Part shown: in pieces, positions 32,196 through 40,474 of the stretch | How positions within the stretch are numbered: the first letter of the stretch is position 1 | Layout of the letters: the number at the start of each line of letters is the position of its first letter | DNA from: Desulfovibrio sp. | GTDB taxonomy: Bacteria; Desulfobacterota; Desulfovibrionia; Desulfovibrionales; Desulfovibrionaceae | Direction: 5' to 3' | DNA: 40,474 nucleotides | Assembly: GCA_017396005.1 (NCBI GenBank) | Contig: JAFQNG010000063.1 | Coordinates: 1-40,474, forward strand | The notes under the pieces: generated by a model | Database searches by the model: none | What the model saw: only the letters and a program-made list of their open reading frames with translations | What the model was told of the DNA's origin: nothing | Made by a program: the position numbers and the translations under genes

Positions 32196-33443
32196 ATGAG
32201 CCGTCCCCGCATCGTCATTACCGGTCTTGCCGGGGTTACCCCCCTTGCCAATGACATGGAAAGTACCTGGAAGCGTCTTCTCGCGGGCGAATCGGGCATC
32301 GGCCCCATCACCCGTTTCGACGCTTCTGCCTATGACTCACGTATAGCTGGCGAAGTCAAAGACTTCACACCTGAAGATCACATCCCGGCCAAGCAGGCCC
32401 GCCGCATGGACCGTTTTACCCAGTTCGCGGTGGCTTCGGCAAAGATGCTGCTCAAGGACGCCGCTTTCGAAATCAATGATGCCAACGCCCATGATGTAGC
32501 TGTTATCATGGGCATCGGCTTGGGTGGCCTGCAGACCATTGAAACCTGGCATCAGAAACTGCTGGAGTCGGGCCCGGGAAAGATTTCGCCATTCATGATA
32601 CCCATGCTCATCTCCAATATGGGCCCGGGACAGATTTCCATCTTCACCGGCGCCAAGGGGGCCAATGTGGTCACCACCACGGCCTGTGCCTCGGCCATCC
32701 ACGCCCTTGGCAATGCTTTCAGCGAAATTCTGCTGGGCCGGGCCAGCGCAGTCATCTCCGGCGGGGTGGAAGCCACTGTGACGCCGCTGGGGGTGGCCGG
32801 CTTCACGGCACTCAAGGCTCTGTCCAGCCACTATAATGATGACCCGGCACGTGCCTCACGCCCGTTCGATGCCAAGCGCGACGGCTTTGTCATCGGCGAG
32901 GGAGCAGGTCTGCTGCTTCTGGAATCGCTCGACTCTGCCAGGGCACGCGGTGCGAAAATCTATGCCGAGCTGTTGGGCTATGGCGCTTCAGGCGATGCCT
33001 ACCACATGACAGCACCACACGAGACCGGTGAGGGGATGGCGCGCGCCATGCAGAATGCCCTGAAGGATGCCGGTATTGCACCGGAAGCCATAGAGCACAT
33101 CAACGCTCATGGTACGTCCACACAGCTTAATGACAGCACTGAAACCAAAGCCATCAAACTGGTTTTCGGACAGCATGCCAAAAATATCAAAATTTCTGCC
33201 ACCAAGAGTATGACCGGTCACCTTCTGGGCGCAGCCGGCGGCATAGAATCCGTCTTCACGGCTCTGGCCCTGCATGAAGAGATGCTGCCAGGCACCATCA
33301 ACCTTGAAAATCCTGACCCCCAGTGTGATCTGGACTATCTGGCCAATGGCAGCAGGCACCTGGCCTGTGAATATGCCATGTGCAACTCTTTCGGCTTTGG
33401 CGGTACCAACGCCAGCATCGTGATGAAAAAATGGACTGAATGA
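32196..33443 (+). CDS. fabF: Beta-ketoacyl-ACP synthase II
   Basis: FabF elongates acyl-ACP with malonyl-ACP. The 415-residue thiolase-fold enzyme has catalytic C164 (TTACASAIHA), H305 (NAHGTST), K337 and H342 (TKSMTGHLLG). AAAGGAG lies upstream of ATG 32196; the longer open frame back to 32109 runs through the hairpin and is not supported. Confidence 0.97.
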   Translation: MSRPRIVITGLAGVTPLANDMESTWKRLLAGESGIGPITRFDASAYDSRIAGEVKDFTPEDHIPAKQARRMDRFTQFAVASAKMLLKDAAFEINDANAHDVAVIMGIGLGGLQTIETWHQKLLESGPGKISPFMIPMLISNMGPGQISIFTGAKGANVVTTTACASAIHALGNAFSEILLGRASAVISGGVEATVTPLGVAGFTALKALSSHYNDDPARASRPFDAKRDGFVIGEGAGLLLLESLDSARARGAKIYAELLGYGASGDAYHMTAPHETGEGMARAMQNALKDAGIAPEAIEHINAHGTSTQLNDSTETKAIKLVFGQHAKNIKISATKSMTGHLLGAAGGIESVFTALALHEEMLPGTINLENPDPQCDLDYLANGSRHLACEYAMCNSFGFGGTNASIVMKKWTE

Positions 33444-33476
33444 TCCGGGGCGGTGTGTCCCTTTTGTCAACTGCGC

Positions 33477-33498
33477 CTGCCCGCCCTGTGGCGGGCAG
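33477..33498 (+). promoter_or_regulatory. 9-bp GC-rich hairpin between fabF and glyA
   Basis: CTGCCCGCC at 33477-33485 pairs perfectly with 33490-33498 around CTGT. It lies 33 bases after fabF and ends 26 bases before the glyA start; a short CTCTTT follows, so weak termination or processing is possible. Confidence 0.5.
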
Positions 33499-33524
33499 CA
33501 CTCTTTACGGAGAGAGGAGCCCTC

Positions 33525-34763
33525 ATGGACGAGATCATGTTGCAAGACCCGGCCGTAGCCCGCGCCATCACACTGGAATCCGACCGACAGATGGCCAAGC
33601 TCGAAATGATAGCCTCGGAAAACTTTGTCTCTACGGCCGTACGTCAGGCCCAGGGCAGTGTGCTGACCCACAAGTATGCCGAAGGTTATCCCGGCAAGCG
33701 TTATTATGGCGGTTGCGAATATGTGGATATGGTGGAAAATCTGGCTCAGGAACGGGCTCAGGCCCTGTTTGGCTGTGCATATGCCAACGTGCAGCCTCAT
33801 TCAGGCTCGCAGGCCAATATGGGGGCTTACTTCTCCTGCCTCAAGCCCGGGGATGTCATCCTTGGTATGGATCTCTCCCATGGTGGGCATCTGACCCATG
33901 GCAGCCCTGTCAACTTCTCGGGTCGTCTGTTCAGCATAGTCAGCTACGGCGTGGAGCGCGAGACCGGCTGCATCGATTATGACTCAGTAGCTGCCCTGGC
34001 CCGTGAACACAGGCCCGCACTCATCGTTGCCGGCGCAAGCGCCTATCCCCGCCGGATCGATTTTGCCCGCTTCCGTGCCATAGCCGATGAAGTGGGGGCA
34101 AAACTCATGGTGGATATGGCCCATATCGCCGGGCTGGTGGCCGCCGGCCTGCATGACAGCCCCGTACCGTATGCCCATATCACCACCACGACCACCCATA
34201 AAACCCTGCGCGGCCCGCGTGGTGGCATGATCCTGGCTGGCGAAGATCTTGGTAAAAGCCTCAACAGCCAGATCTTCCCCGGGATACAGGGCGGTCCTCT
34301 CATGCATGTCATTGCAGCCAAGGCCGTAGCCTTTGGCGAGGCTCTGCGCCCGGCCTTCAGGGCCTATCAGCAGCAGGTCATTGACAATGCCGCCATCCTG
34401 GCTGACTGCCTTGTGAAAGCCGGTTTTGACCTGGTTTCTGGAGGAACGGACAATCACCTCATGCTCATGGACCTGACCAGCAGGGACATTACCGGCAAGG
34501 ATGCCGAACACGCTCTTGACGCGGCGGGCATTACGGTAAACAAGAATACTGTACCCTTTGAGACACGTTCACCCTTTGTGACTTCAGGTGTACGCCTGGG
34601 CACTGCCGCCCTGACCACACGCGGCCTGAAAGACGACCATATGCGCACGGTGGCTGCTTTTATAGTGGAAGCCCTGGAAAAACGTGAGCACGCCGACGAA
34701 CTGGAGCGCATCCGCCTGCAGGTGGAGGAATTTGCCCGTCAGTTCCCGCTCTTTGCCTGGTAG
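33525..34763 (+). CDS. glyA: Serine hydroxymethyltransferase
   Basis: GlyA converts serine and tetrahydrofolate to glycine and methylene-tetrahydrofolate, using pyridoxal phosphate. The 412-residue protein has the PLP lysine K226 in [14 protein letters not shown], plus HSGSQAN and the N-terminal MIASENF motif. AGAGGAG precedes ATG 33525. A clear terminator follows the gene, closing the fab-glyA transcription unit. Confidence 0.98.
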   Translation: MDEIMLQDPAVARAITLESDRQMAKLEMIASENFVSTAVRQAQGSVLTHKYAEGYPGKRYYGGCEYVDMVENLAQERAQALFGCAYANVQPHSGSQANMGAYFSCLKPGDVILGMDLSHGGHLTHGSPVNFSGRLFSIVSYGVERETGCIDYDSVAALAREHRPALIVAGASAYPRRIDFARFRAIADEVGAKLMVDMAHIAGLVAAGLHDSPVPYAHITTTTTHKTLRGPRGGMILAGEDLGKSLNSQIFPGIQGGPLMHVIAAKAVAFGEALRPAFRAYQQQVIDNAAILADCLVKAGFDLVSGGTDNHLMLMDLTSRDITGKDAEHALDAAGITVNKNTVPFETRSPFVTSGVRLGTAALTTRGLKDDHMRTVAAFIVEALEKREHADELERIRLQVEEFARQFPLFAW

Positions 34764-34771
34764 AAAAACAG

Positions 34772-34803
34772 AGGGCGGAAGCTTTTGCATTTCCGCCCTT
34801 TTT
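34772..34803 (+). terminator. Intrinsic terminator after glyA
   Basis: AGGGCGGAA at 34772-34780 pairs with TTCCGCCCT at 34791-34799, and the T-run continues to 34803. It begins nine bases after the glyA stop. Confidence 0.9.
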
Positions 34804-34818
34804 CTTTTCGTCCGCCGC

Positions 34819-34847
34819 TTGGCTTTTGGGCTGTCAGCGTATATAGT
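34819..34847 (+). promoter_or_regulatory. Sigma70-like promoter for the dCMP deaminase-rib operon
   Basis: TTGGCT at 34819-34824 and TATAGT (five of six) at 34842-34847 are separated by 17 bases, just past the glyA terminator and 28 bases before the deaminase ATG. Confidence 0.6.
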
Positions 34848-34875
34848 CTGGCAAATTTATTTTTGAGAGCATACC

Positions 34876-35376
34876 ATGCACCGTCTGGCCTGGCTCGACT
34901 ATTTCATGAATATCGCCTATCTGGTGAGTGAACGCTCCACCTGCTGCCGCCGCCGCGTGGGCGCAGTGGCCGTCAAGGATAAACGCATCCTGGCCACAGG
35001 CTATAACGGCGTGCCTGCTGGCCTGCGTCACTGTGCCGAAGTGGGCTGCCTGCGCCAGCAGATGGGTATACCGTCAGGCCAGCGGCATGAGATATGCCGA
35101 GGCCTGCATGCCGAACAGAACGTCATTATTCAGGCCGCAGTGCATGGCATCAATATACAGGGCGCCGAGCTCTACTGTACCACGCACCCCTGTGTGGTAT
35201 GCAGCAAGATGCTCATCAACTGCGGCATACGCCGCATCTACTATGCTGAAAGCTACCCTGACGAACTGACGGCAGGCATGCTACGGGAAGCAGGTATTGA
35301 GCCGCAGCAGGTGGTCTTTGAGCCCGCCCGTCCGGAAATTTTTGTTCCTCCTGTACAGGAAATCGCCCATGAATGA
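34876..35376 (+). CDS. dCMP deaminase / ComEB-like zinc deaminase
   Basis: A 166-residue zinc deaminase that most likely converts dCMP to dUMP for thymidylate synthesis. The zinc and proton-shuttle residues are H78 and E80 (HAEQN) and C106/C109 in CTTHPCVVC. The N-terminal region with S21-C24 and the [10 protein letters not shown] segment are typical of dCMP deaminase rather than cytidine deaminase. It overlaps ribD by eight bases, so the two are translated together. Proximity to glyA fits a shared one-carbon/thymidylate theme. Confidence 0.92.
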   Translation: MHRLAWLDYFMNIAYLVSERSTCCRRRVGAVAVKDKRILATGYNGVPAGLRHCAEVGCLRQQMGIPSGQRHEICRGLHAEQNVIIQAAVHGINIQGAELYCTTHPCVVCSKMLINCGIRRIYYAESYPDELTAGMLREAGIEPQQVVFEPARPEIFVPPVQEIAHE

Positions 35377-36538
35377 CACCCTCTGCCCCGACTATGCTCC
35401 GTTCATGCAAAGGGCCATTGCACTGGCCGAGCAGGCCCGCTGGCAAACCTGGCCCAACCCTGCAGTGGGTGCTGTTCTGCTGCGCGATGGTCAGATAGTG
35501 GCGCAGGGCTGGCACCGTGCAGCCGGGCAGGACCATGCCGAGGTGGCCTGTCTCAAGGATGCCGCGCAAAAAAACATTGACCCGCGCGGCTGTACACTTG
35601 TGGTCACTCTGGAGCCCTGCAATCATCATGGTAAGACACCGCCCTGTACCGAGGCCGTACTGGCAGCAGGTATCGACCGTGTAGTTATCGGCTGCGCCGA
35701 CCCCAACCCCACTGCAGCAGGAGGCATGGAGCGCCTGCGCCAGGCCGGTATAGAGGTCATCTCTGGCGTCTGTGAACAGGACTGCCGCGACCTGCTGGCA
35801 GATTTTCAGATTCTGCAGGAGGGCAGACGCCCCTATGTCATCCTTAAACTGGCATCTACCCTGGACGGACGCATCGCCACCCGCACCGGCCATTCTCAAT
35901 GGATCAGCAATGCTGCTTCCCGTCGACTGGTGTGGGACATGCGCGCCCGACTGGGTGCCCAGGGCGGCGGTATTCTGATAGGTGGAGGTACGTTTCGCGC
36001 TGACGACCCCAGCCTGACGGCGCGTCAGGAGGGCTATAACGGCCCCCACCCTCTGGCCTGCATTGTGACCTCACGTCTGCCCCAGGCAGATGCTGATTTT
36101 CGTCTGCTGAGAGAACGGCCCGATCAGACTGTTTTTCTGGCATCACCCGCAGCAGCAGCCTCTACCACAGCCCATGCCCTGCGACAAAAAGGCGTCCGTG
36201 TGCTGGCCGTAGGCAGCGGTGGCAGAGGCAAGCCGGATTTTCCTGAAATGCTGGCCGCTCTGCGGCAGGAGCTGGGTTGCCCCGGCATCCTCTGTGAAGG
36301 AGGTGGTCAGCTGGGGCTGTCTCTGCTGGATGCAGGTTTTGTGGATGAACTGCACCTGCATCTGGCCCCGATTATTCTGGGCGATGAGGATGCCCTGCCA
36401 CTTTTCCGTGGTCGTACGCCACTGCAGCTGGAAGAAGGGCTGCATATGCGCCTCACACGTATGAGCCAGTGCGAGGGCGACATCCATCTTCTGCTGCGCC
36501 CTGCCGCCCCAAGCCAGACTGGCAGGCAGGAGAACTGA
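35369..36538 (+). CDS. ribD: Bifunctional riboflavin biosynthesis deaminase/reductase RibD
   Basis: RibD deaminates and then reduces the pyrimidine intermediate in riboflavin synthesis. The 389-residue protein has an N-terminal zinc deaminase (H56-A-E58, C84 and C93) and a C-terminal reductase (about 146-380) with [13 protein letters not shown] and [13 protein letters not shown] motifs. The start at 35369 lies inside the deaminase gene with AGGA upstream. ribE follows after two bases. Confidence 0.97.
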   Translation: MNDTLCPDYAPFMQRAIALAEQARWQTWPNPAVGAVLLRDGQIVAQGWHRAAGQDHAEVACLKDAAQKNIDPRGCTLVVTLEPCNHHGKTPPCTEAVLAAGIDRVVIGCADPNPTAAGGMERLRQAGIEVISGVCEQDCRDLLADFQILQEGRRPYVILKLASTLDGRIATRTGHSQWISNAASRRLVWDMRARLGAQGGGILIGGGTFRADDPSLTARQEGYNGPHPLACIVTSRLPQADADFRLLRERPDQTVFLASPAAAASTTAHALRQKGVRVLAVGSGGRGKPDFPEMLAALRQELGCPGILCEGGGQLGLSLLDAGFVDELHLHLAPIILGDEDALPLFRGRTPLQLEEGLHMRLTRMSQCEGDIHLLLRPAAPSQTGRQEN

Positions 36539-36540
36539 AG

Positions 36541-37212
36541 ATGTTCACAGGCATTGTGCAGGGACAGGGAGAAGTCATCTCTCTGCGGAGGGGGGGCAAT
36601 GAATGCCGCCTGGGTATACGCCCCCTGTTTGATCTGCGGGACTATACAGACGGAGAATCCATTGCCGTTAACGGAGCCTGTCTCTCGGTAGAGAGCCACA
36701 CTGCTGACAGTTTTATGGCCTATGCCTCAGGCGAAACCCTGGCGCGCACCACTCTGGGAGGCCTGCGTCAGGGTCATCTGGTCAATCTGGAACGGGCGCT
36801 GGCTCTGGGCGACCGGCTGGGAGGGCACCTGGTCAGCGGGCATGTGGACTGTCTGGCCACAGTGCAAAGCCTGCGCCAGGCCGGGCAATCTGTTATCTGC
36901 CGCCTTACCTTTCCGGTCGAACTTGGACCGGAGGTCATTGCCAAGGGCTCTGTGACTCTTGACGGTATCAGCCTGACAGTCAATCAGTGTGGCCCGGATT
37001 TTCTTGAGGTCAATATCATCCCCGACACACAGAAACGCACAACCATGCGCCTGTGGAAGCCCGGCATAGCTGTCAATATGGAAACTGATATCATCGGTAA
37101 ATATGTACGCAGTCTGCTGGCCCCGTGGCACACGGCAGACCGGGGCAATCAGGCCCCCCCCACGCAGGGCGGCATCAGCCGCGACCTGCTGCTGCGTAAC
37201 GGCTTTCTGTAA
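36541..37212 (+). CDS. ribE: Riboflavin synthase alpha chain
   Basis: Riboflavin synthase dismutates two lumazines to riboflavin and the pyrimidine precursor. The 223-residue protein has two homologous lumazine-binding halves, with MFTGIVQ at the start, NGACLSV in the first half and GSVTLDGISLTVN opening the second. The usual partners ribBA and ribH are not downstream; the rib genes stop here and cutA follows after 108 bases. Confidence 0.96.
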   Translation: MFTGIVQGQGEVISLRRGGNECRLGIRPLFDLRDYTDGESIAVNGACLSVESHTADSFMAYASGETLARTTLGGLRQGHLVNLERALALGDRLGGHLVSGHVDCLATVQSLRQAGQSVICRLTFPVELGPEVIAKGSVTLDGISLTVNQCGPDFLEVNIIPDTQKRTTMRLWKPGIAVNMETDIIGKYVRSLLAPWHTADRGNQAPPTQGGISRDLLLRNGFL

Positions 37213-37320
37213 ATGCCAGTACAGCAGCCCCTGCCCCCCTCCTCAGTATCTTTCAGGGCAAGCGTACGACAGCAGCCATGCCCACTTTGTTTTTTTGACA
37301 AGAGCGTGTAGGCTTATATC

Positions 37321-37653
37321 ATGTCTTTTCTGGTATATATTACTGTACCTGCCAGGGGAGAGGCCATGCACATAGCCCGTGCCCTGGTAGAGCAGCATCT
37401 GGCAGCCGGGGTCAATGTGCTGCCTGGTCTGCACTCCGTCTACCGCTGGCAGGGCCAGGTATGCGAAGCCGAGGAGTGGCTTGTACTGGCTCAGGTCAGC
37501 CGGGTGGCCTTTGATGCTCTGTGCACGGCGATTCGCGCCCTGCACAGCTATGAAACGCCCTGCATCATAGCCCTGCCCATTGAGGCCGGGCACAGCCCCT
37601 TTTTACGCTGGATAGAAAAAAACAGCCTGTCGCCCTCGACCGGGGGCGCATAG
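37321..37653 (+). CDS. cutA: Divalent-cation tolerance protein CutA
   Basis: A 110-residue CutA1 protein, a very stable trimer linked to copper or divalent-metal tolerance, though its true role is unclear. It has the first beta strand (FLVYITVPA), NVLPGLHSVYRWQGQV and the LHSYETPCIIALPI signature. The start at 37321 is needed for the first strand but has only a weak AGG upstream. The ATG at 37366 has a better ribosome-binding site but would remove that strand. Confidence 0.9.
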   Translation: MSFLVYITVPARGEAMHIARALVEQHLAAGVNVLPGLHSVYRWQGQVCEAEEWLVLAQVSRVAFDALCTAIRALHSYETPCIIALPIEAGHSPFLRWIEKNSLSPSTGGA

Positions 37654-37663
37654 CGAGGTAGCC

Positions 37664-38617
37664 ATGTCCATCTATGTTTCCGGCTCTCTGGCCTTTGACC
37701 GTATCATGACCTTTCCCGGCAATTTTCAGGATCATATCCTTACGGATAAACTGCATATGCTCAATGTCAGCTTTATGGTTGACGGCATGGACGAACGGCG
37801 CGGGGGCTGCGCGGGCAATATTGCCTGGTCTCTGGCACTGCTGGGCGAAAGGCCTGTCATCGTCGCTTCGGCAGGGCGTGACTTCGACTCCTATGCTGCA
37901 GCCCTGGCTGAAAGAGATCTGCCGCTTGAAGGCATCCGCCGTGATGACGAAGTCTTTACTGCCCTGTGCTACATCACCACAGACCTCAACAGTAATCAAA
38001 TAACCGGCTTCTATCCGGGGGCTATGGGCAATCCGGCAGAGTATACCTTTCCGCATCTTGACCCGGAAACAGATATAGCCATCATCTCTCCCGGTAATAT
38101 AGACGATATGCGTCGTCTGCCAGCCTTCTATAAAGAAAAGGGCATTCCCTATATCTATGACCCGGGCCAGCAGCTGCCGGTGCTTTCGGGCAGTGACCTG
38201 TTGGCAGCCATAGAAGGTTCTCTAGCCTGCATCACCAATGATTATGAACTGAACATGATCTGCAGGACTACAGGAAAGAGCGAAGATGAGCTGCTGGGGC
38301 GTACGCTCTGGCTTGTTACCACACTTGGGGCCGAAGGCTCACATGTGCGCGGGGCTGATGGTACAGATATACGCATCCCCCCTGTGTCGGTCAGTCAGGT
38401 GGTGGACCCCACCGGGGCTGGTGATGCCCACCGGGCGGGCCTGCTCAAGGGGCTCGTTCACGGTCTGACCATGCCCGAAGCCGCCAGGCTCGGTTCTGTC
38501 AGCGCGGCCTTTGCCATAGAAAAGATGGGCACACAGGAACACAGCTACAGCCCGGCAGAATTTCGTGCCCGATATGAGGCTGCTTTTGGATCTCTACCCC
38601 AGGGCCTGCTGGACTGA
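37664..38617 (+). CDS. PfkB-family carbohydrate/adenosine kinase
   Basis: A 317-residue ribokinase-fold kinase. The N-terminal GGCAGNIAWSLALLG (47-61) and the C-terminal DPTGAGDAHRAG (248-259) with catalytic base D254 are clear. The GNIA form and overall length resemble adenosine kinase-type members; with adenosylhomocysteinase nearby on the other strand, adenosine salvage is attractive, but the substrate is not proven. GAGGTAGCC precedes the ATG, 10 bases after cutA. Confidence 0.88.
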   Translation: MSIYVSGSLAFDRIMTFPGNFQDHILTDKLHMLNVSFMVDGMDERRGGCAGNIAWSLALLGERPVIVASAGRDFDSYAAALAERDLPLEGIRRDDEVFTALCYITTDLNSNQITGFYPGAMGNPAEYTFPHLDPETDIAIISPGNIDDMRRLPAFYKEKGIPYIYDPGQQLPVLSGSDLLAAIEGSLACITNDYELNMICRTTGKSEDELLGRTLWLVTTLGAEGSHVRGADGTDIRIPPVSVSQVVDPTGAGDAHRAGLLKGLVHGLTMPEAARLGSVSAAFAIEKMGTQEHSYSPAEFRARYEAAFGSLPQGLLD

Positions 38618-38638
38618 CAATAAAATAAGGAGAGTACT

Positions 38639-39010
38639 ATGGGCAAATTTGTCATCAGGACTGTACCCAGCGGTATAAAGTTTGATCTCAAGGCCGGCAA
38701 TCATGAAGTTATTGCCACTTCAGAGGTCTATTCAGGCAAAGCCGCCTGCCTCAAGGGCGTTGAGAGTGTACGTAAAAATGCTCCTGTCGCCGGGCTGGAA
38801 GATCAGACGGCAGAAGAGACAGGCAAAGTCACAAATCCCAAGTTCCAGCTCTATAGAGATAAGGCCGGTGAGTTCCGCTTTCGCCTGACAGCCAGAAATG
38901 GTGAAATCATTGCTGTTTCAGAAGGATACAAGGCCAAGCCCTCCTGTCTGAACGGTATTGAAAGTGTGCGCAAAAACGCTGCCGATGCTGAAGTGGTGGA
39001 GCAGGCCTGA
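38639..39010 (+). CDS. YegP-like tandem DUF1508 protein
   Basis: A 123-residue protein with two copies of the DUF1508 unit: residues about 3-48 and 69-114, each ending in CL-x-G-[VI]-ESVRKNA. The family is widespread and small; its function is unknown. AAGGAG lies before the ATG. The stop is followed one base later by the next gene, so the two are probably co-translated. Confidence 0.9.
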   Translation: MGKFVIRTVPSGIKFDLKAGNHEVIATSEVYSGKAACLKGVESVRKNAPVAGLEDQTAEETGKVTNPKFQLYRDKAGEFRFRLTARNGEIIAVSEGYKAKPSCLNGIESVRKNAADAEVVEQA

Positions 39011-39011
39011 G

Positions 39012-39440
39012 ATGCTCTATGTCGCCCTGGTGCTGATTGCAGGGGCTCTCATAGCCATGCAATCTCCCATCAATGCAGCCCTGAGCCGCACCATAGGTGT
39101 GCTGGAAAGCAGCCTGTTCAATTTTATTGTTGGAACGGCTTTTCTGTCACTGGTTGTAATCCTTTTCGGGCGTGGGCAGCTGACGCGCTTTGCAGAAGCA
39201 CCACCCTGGCAGTGGATAGGCGGTTTTCTGGGGGCTTTCATGGTGCTCAACACCATCATTGCTGTACCGCGCCTGGGTGTACTGACAACACTGCTGACCA
39301 TGATCCTTGGTAACTTGATTATGGCGGCCATCATAGATCATTTTGGCTGGTTCGGCCTTCCGGTAACGCCTTTTGACTGGAGACGCCTGGCCGGCTTTAC
39401 CCTGGTACTGGCCGGTCTGATGCTGGTATTCAGGCGCTGA
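39012..39440 (+). CDS. YdcZ/DUF606-type membrane protein, DMT superfamily half-transporter
   Basis: A 142-residue integral membrane protein with five likely helices (about 3-20, 34-52, 67-86, 89-110, 124-141). The QSPINAALSR segment after helix one and the GAFMVLN...PRLG region match the DUF606 family, a half-size relative of drug/metabolite transporters that works as a dimer or with a second copy. The substrate is unknown. ATG 39012 follows the previous stop by one base. Confidence 0.82.
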   Translation: MLYVALVLIAGALIAMQSPINAALSRTIGVLESSLFNFIVGTAFLSLVVILFGRGQLTRFAEAPPWQWIGGFLGAFMVLNTIIAVPRLGVLTTLLTMILGNLIMAAIIDHFGWFGLPVTPFDWRRLAGFTLVLAGLMLVFRR

Positions 39441-39484
39441 CAGGCTGACACCGTACTGGAAAAAGAAGTTGGAAAGACTGGATT

Positions 39485-39510
39485 TTAATAATACTTCCTG
39501 ATATTATTAA
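39485..39510. promoter_or_regulatory. 9-bp AT-only inverted repeat upstream of the small orphan gene
   Basis: TTAATAATA at 39485-39493 pairs perfectly with TATTATTAA at 39502-39510 around eight bases. It lies 55 bases before the orphan gene in a locally AT-rich patch and could be an operator overlapping the promoter. Confidence 0.4.
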
Positions 39511-39565
39511 CTTTCGTATTGCACGATGCTTTTGAGCACCAGTATTAGCCAACTGCGAGGATGTG

Positions 39566-39757
39566 ATGAAGAACGCTCTTGGAACAGAAATTGACTTCAA
39601 CAAGGCCGTCGAACATATGGATGAAGAACTGCGCGAACAGGTGCAGAATCGACTTGGCCCCTGCAGCGATGAAGAATTTTTCTTCACCTACGCGACACTG
39701 CACTACGAAACGTACGGGGAAGTTTTTGAATTTGCCAAAAAATTCCCGGCCATATAG
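39566..39757 (+). CDS. 63-residue orphan protein of unknown function
   Basis: A short acidic protein with a plausible start: GAGG at 39557-39560 is five bases before ATG 39566. No signal peptide, membrane segment or metal motif is visible; the C-terminal half is aromatic-rich (FFFTYATLHYETYGEVFEF). I do not recognise the family. It sits alone between an AT-rich inverted repeat and a very strong hairpin, which fits an independently regulated small gene. Confidence 0.6.
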   Translation: MKNALGTEIDFNKAVEHMDEELREQVQNRLGPCSDEEFFFTYATLHYETYGEVFEFAKKFPAI

Positions 39758-39783
39758 CTATGCCCCGGTCTGCTGCAGTGCAG

Positions 39784-39828
39784 ATGCAGGAACGGCAGCC
39801 CTGTCTGACAGGGCTGCCGTTCCTGCAT
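39784..39828. terminator. 21-bp perfect hairpin between convergent genes
   Basis: Positions 39784-39804 pair perfectly with 39808-39828, leaving a 3-base loop (CTG). It lies between the orphan gene and the minus-strand ahcY end (39841). No strong T-run follows on either strand, but the stem is the strongest in the window and probably terminates or protects both transcripts. Confidence 0.75.
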
Positions 39829-39840
39829 GTTCAGCCTGTC

Positions 39841-40473
39841 TTAATACCTGTACATAGCTGACTTATAGGGACCTTCCACCCTGACACCGATATAGTCTGC
39901 CTGCTCCTGCGTAAGCGTGGTGAGCTTAACGCCCAGACGGCCAAGGTGCAGGCGTGCCACTTCTTCATCCAGCTCCTTGGGCAGGGTATAAACCCGATTT
40001 TCCAGTTTCTCACTGGCCAGCTTGATCTGGGCCAGCGTCTGATTGGTGAAACTGTTGGACATGACAAAGCTGGCGTGCCCTGTGGCACAGCCCAGATTGA
40101 CCAGACGCCCCTCGGCCAGCACAATGATACTGCGACCGGACTTGAGAGTCCACTTGTCTACCTGCGGCTTGATGTTGATACGGGTAATCCCGGGGGTGTT
40201 TTCCAGATAGGTCATTTCAATCTCATTATCGAAATGCCCGATATTGCAGACGATGGCCTCGTCCTTCATACCTTCCATGTGCGCACCGGTAATGACGTGA
40301 TAATTGCCGGTGCATGTGACGTAGATGTCACCTCGCGAAAGGGCATCTTCTACGGTAGTCACCTCAAAGCCTTCCATGGCAGCCTGCAGGGCACAGATGG
40401 GATCAATTTCCGTCACCAGCACACGTGCCCCAAAACCGCGCATGGACTGGGCACAGCCCTTGCCCACATCACC
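39841..40473 (-). CDS. ahcY: Adenosylhomocysteinase, C-terminal part
   Basis: S-adenosylhomocysteine hydrolase splits SAH to adenosine and homocysteine in the SAM cycle. The visible 210 residues hold the end of the NAD-binding motif ([10 protein letters not shown] at the window edge), [28 protein letters not shown] and the C-terminal YKSAMYRY tail typical of the family. The N-terminal half lies beyond the window. It would recycle the SAH made by methyltransferases, including the one in the Mop operon, and supply adenosine for a kinase such as the nearby PfkB protein. Confidence 0.97.
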   Translation of the reverse strand, partial: GDVGKGCAQSMRGFGARVLVTEIDPICALQAAMEGFEVTTVEDALSRGDIYVTCTGNYHVITGAHMEGMKDEAIVCNIGHFDNEIEMTYLENTPGITRINIKPQVDKWTLKSGRSIIVLAEGRLVNLGCATGHASFVMSNSFTNQTLAQIKLASEKLENRVYTLPKELDEEVARLHLGRLGVKLTTLTQEQADYIGVRVEGPYKSAMYRY

Positions 40474-40474
40474 A

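Noticed and set aside
37295-37322. TTGACA and TATCAT (16-base spacer) as the cutA promoter
   Set aside because: The -10 would overlap the cutA start codon and transcription would begin inside the gene, while the first CutA beta strand encoded from 37321 is conserved. Probably coincidental.
1-40474. CRISPR arrays, insertion sequences, prophage genes, tRNA or rRNA genes
   Set aside because: No regularly spaced repeats, transposase or integrase motifs, terminal repeats, or RNA gene signatures were seen by eye; a tRNAscan or IS search could still reveal small items.

Overview
The window is about 40.5 kb of GC-rich, tightly packed bacterial chromosome. It looks like a sulfate-reducing deltaproteobacterium of the Desulfovibrio type (Desulfovibrionaceae). 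The reasons are an aldehyde oxidoreductase that matches my memory of the Desulfovibrio gigas Mop enzyme almost along its whole length, a multihaem cytochrome next to HmcE/HmcF (Tmc)-type redox-complex subunits, a FloxB-like flavin/2Fe-2S fragment, and a c-haem sensor kinase. I see no rRNA, tRNA, insertion sequence, prophage or CRISPR array. All family names rest on motifs and memory; no database was searched.

Layout. (1) 2-349: tail of a FloxB/AsrB/PyrK-like electron-transfer subunit. (2) 350-737: non-coding, with a hairpin, a sigma70-like promoter and a foldable leader. (3) 738-12047: a nine-gene, same-strand, partly overlapping operon for a molybdenum hydroxylase. It holds Mop, a flavin/iron-sulfur 'dicluster' protein with two CCG domains, a small CxxC protein, a methyltransferase (TrsM type), a C-GCAxxG-C-C protein, a radical SAM protein (TrsS type), a truncated AMP-dependent CoA-ligase-like enzyme, XdhC, and a MobA/MocA-like nucleotidyltransferase fused to an HD domain. 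The last two fit molybdopterin-cytosine-dinucleotide maturation; the middle genes have no established biochemical role. (4) 12048-14914: a strong promoter, a leader with a 33-codon ORF, and a triheme cytochrome / cytochrome b-like / HmcF-like redox complex ending at a clear terminator.

(5) 14924-18834, minus strand: a bifunctional RelA/SpoT enzyme preceded by a peptide-type ABC solute-binding protein. (6) 18956-22207: a SWIM-SNF2 helicase. (7) 22289-25821, minus strand: a hybrid histidine kinase with a c-type haem site, followed by a Sel1-like protein. (8) 25975-27892: a small membrane protein and a GIY-YIG protein, convergent with an exported MsrA-MsrB fusion.

(9) 28059-34803: the yceD-rpmF-plsX-fabH block, then a promoter, then fabG-acpP-fabF-glyA with a terminator. 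This couples ribosome parts, fatty-acid and phospholipid synthesis and one-carbon supply. (10) 34819-37212: a dCMP deaminase and ribD-ribE. (11) 37321-39757: cutA, a PfkB-family kinase, a DUF1508 protein, a half-size YdcZ-like membrane protein and a 63-residue orphan. (12) 39784-40473: a 21-bp perfect hairpin and the C-terminal part of adenosylhomocysteinase on the minus strand.

The most interesting system is the Mop-Trs operon. Aldehyde oxidation at Mop would deliver electrons to the dicluster protein, which keeps one FAD-type Rossmann motif but shows no second nucleotide-binding glycine motif, and whose CCG domains resemble the disulfide-reducing part of HdrB/HdrD. The radical SAM, methyltransferase and adenylating-enzyme genes suggest an unidentified modification of a cofactor, protein or electron carrier. 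A repeated feature is a GC-rich hairpin without a U-tract directly after genes expected to be highly expressed inside operons (after mop, acpP and fabF).
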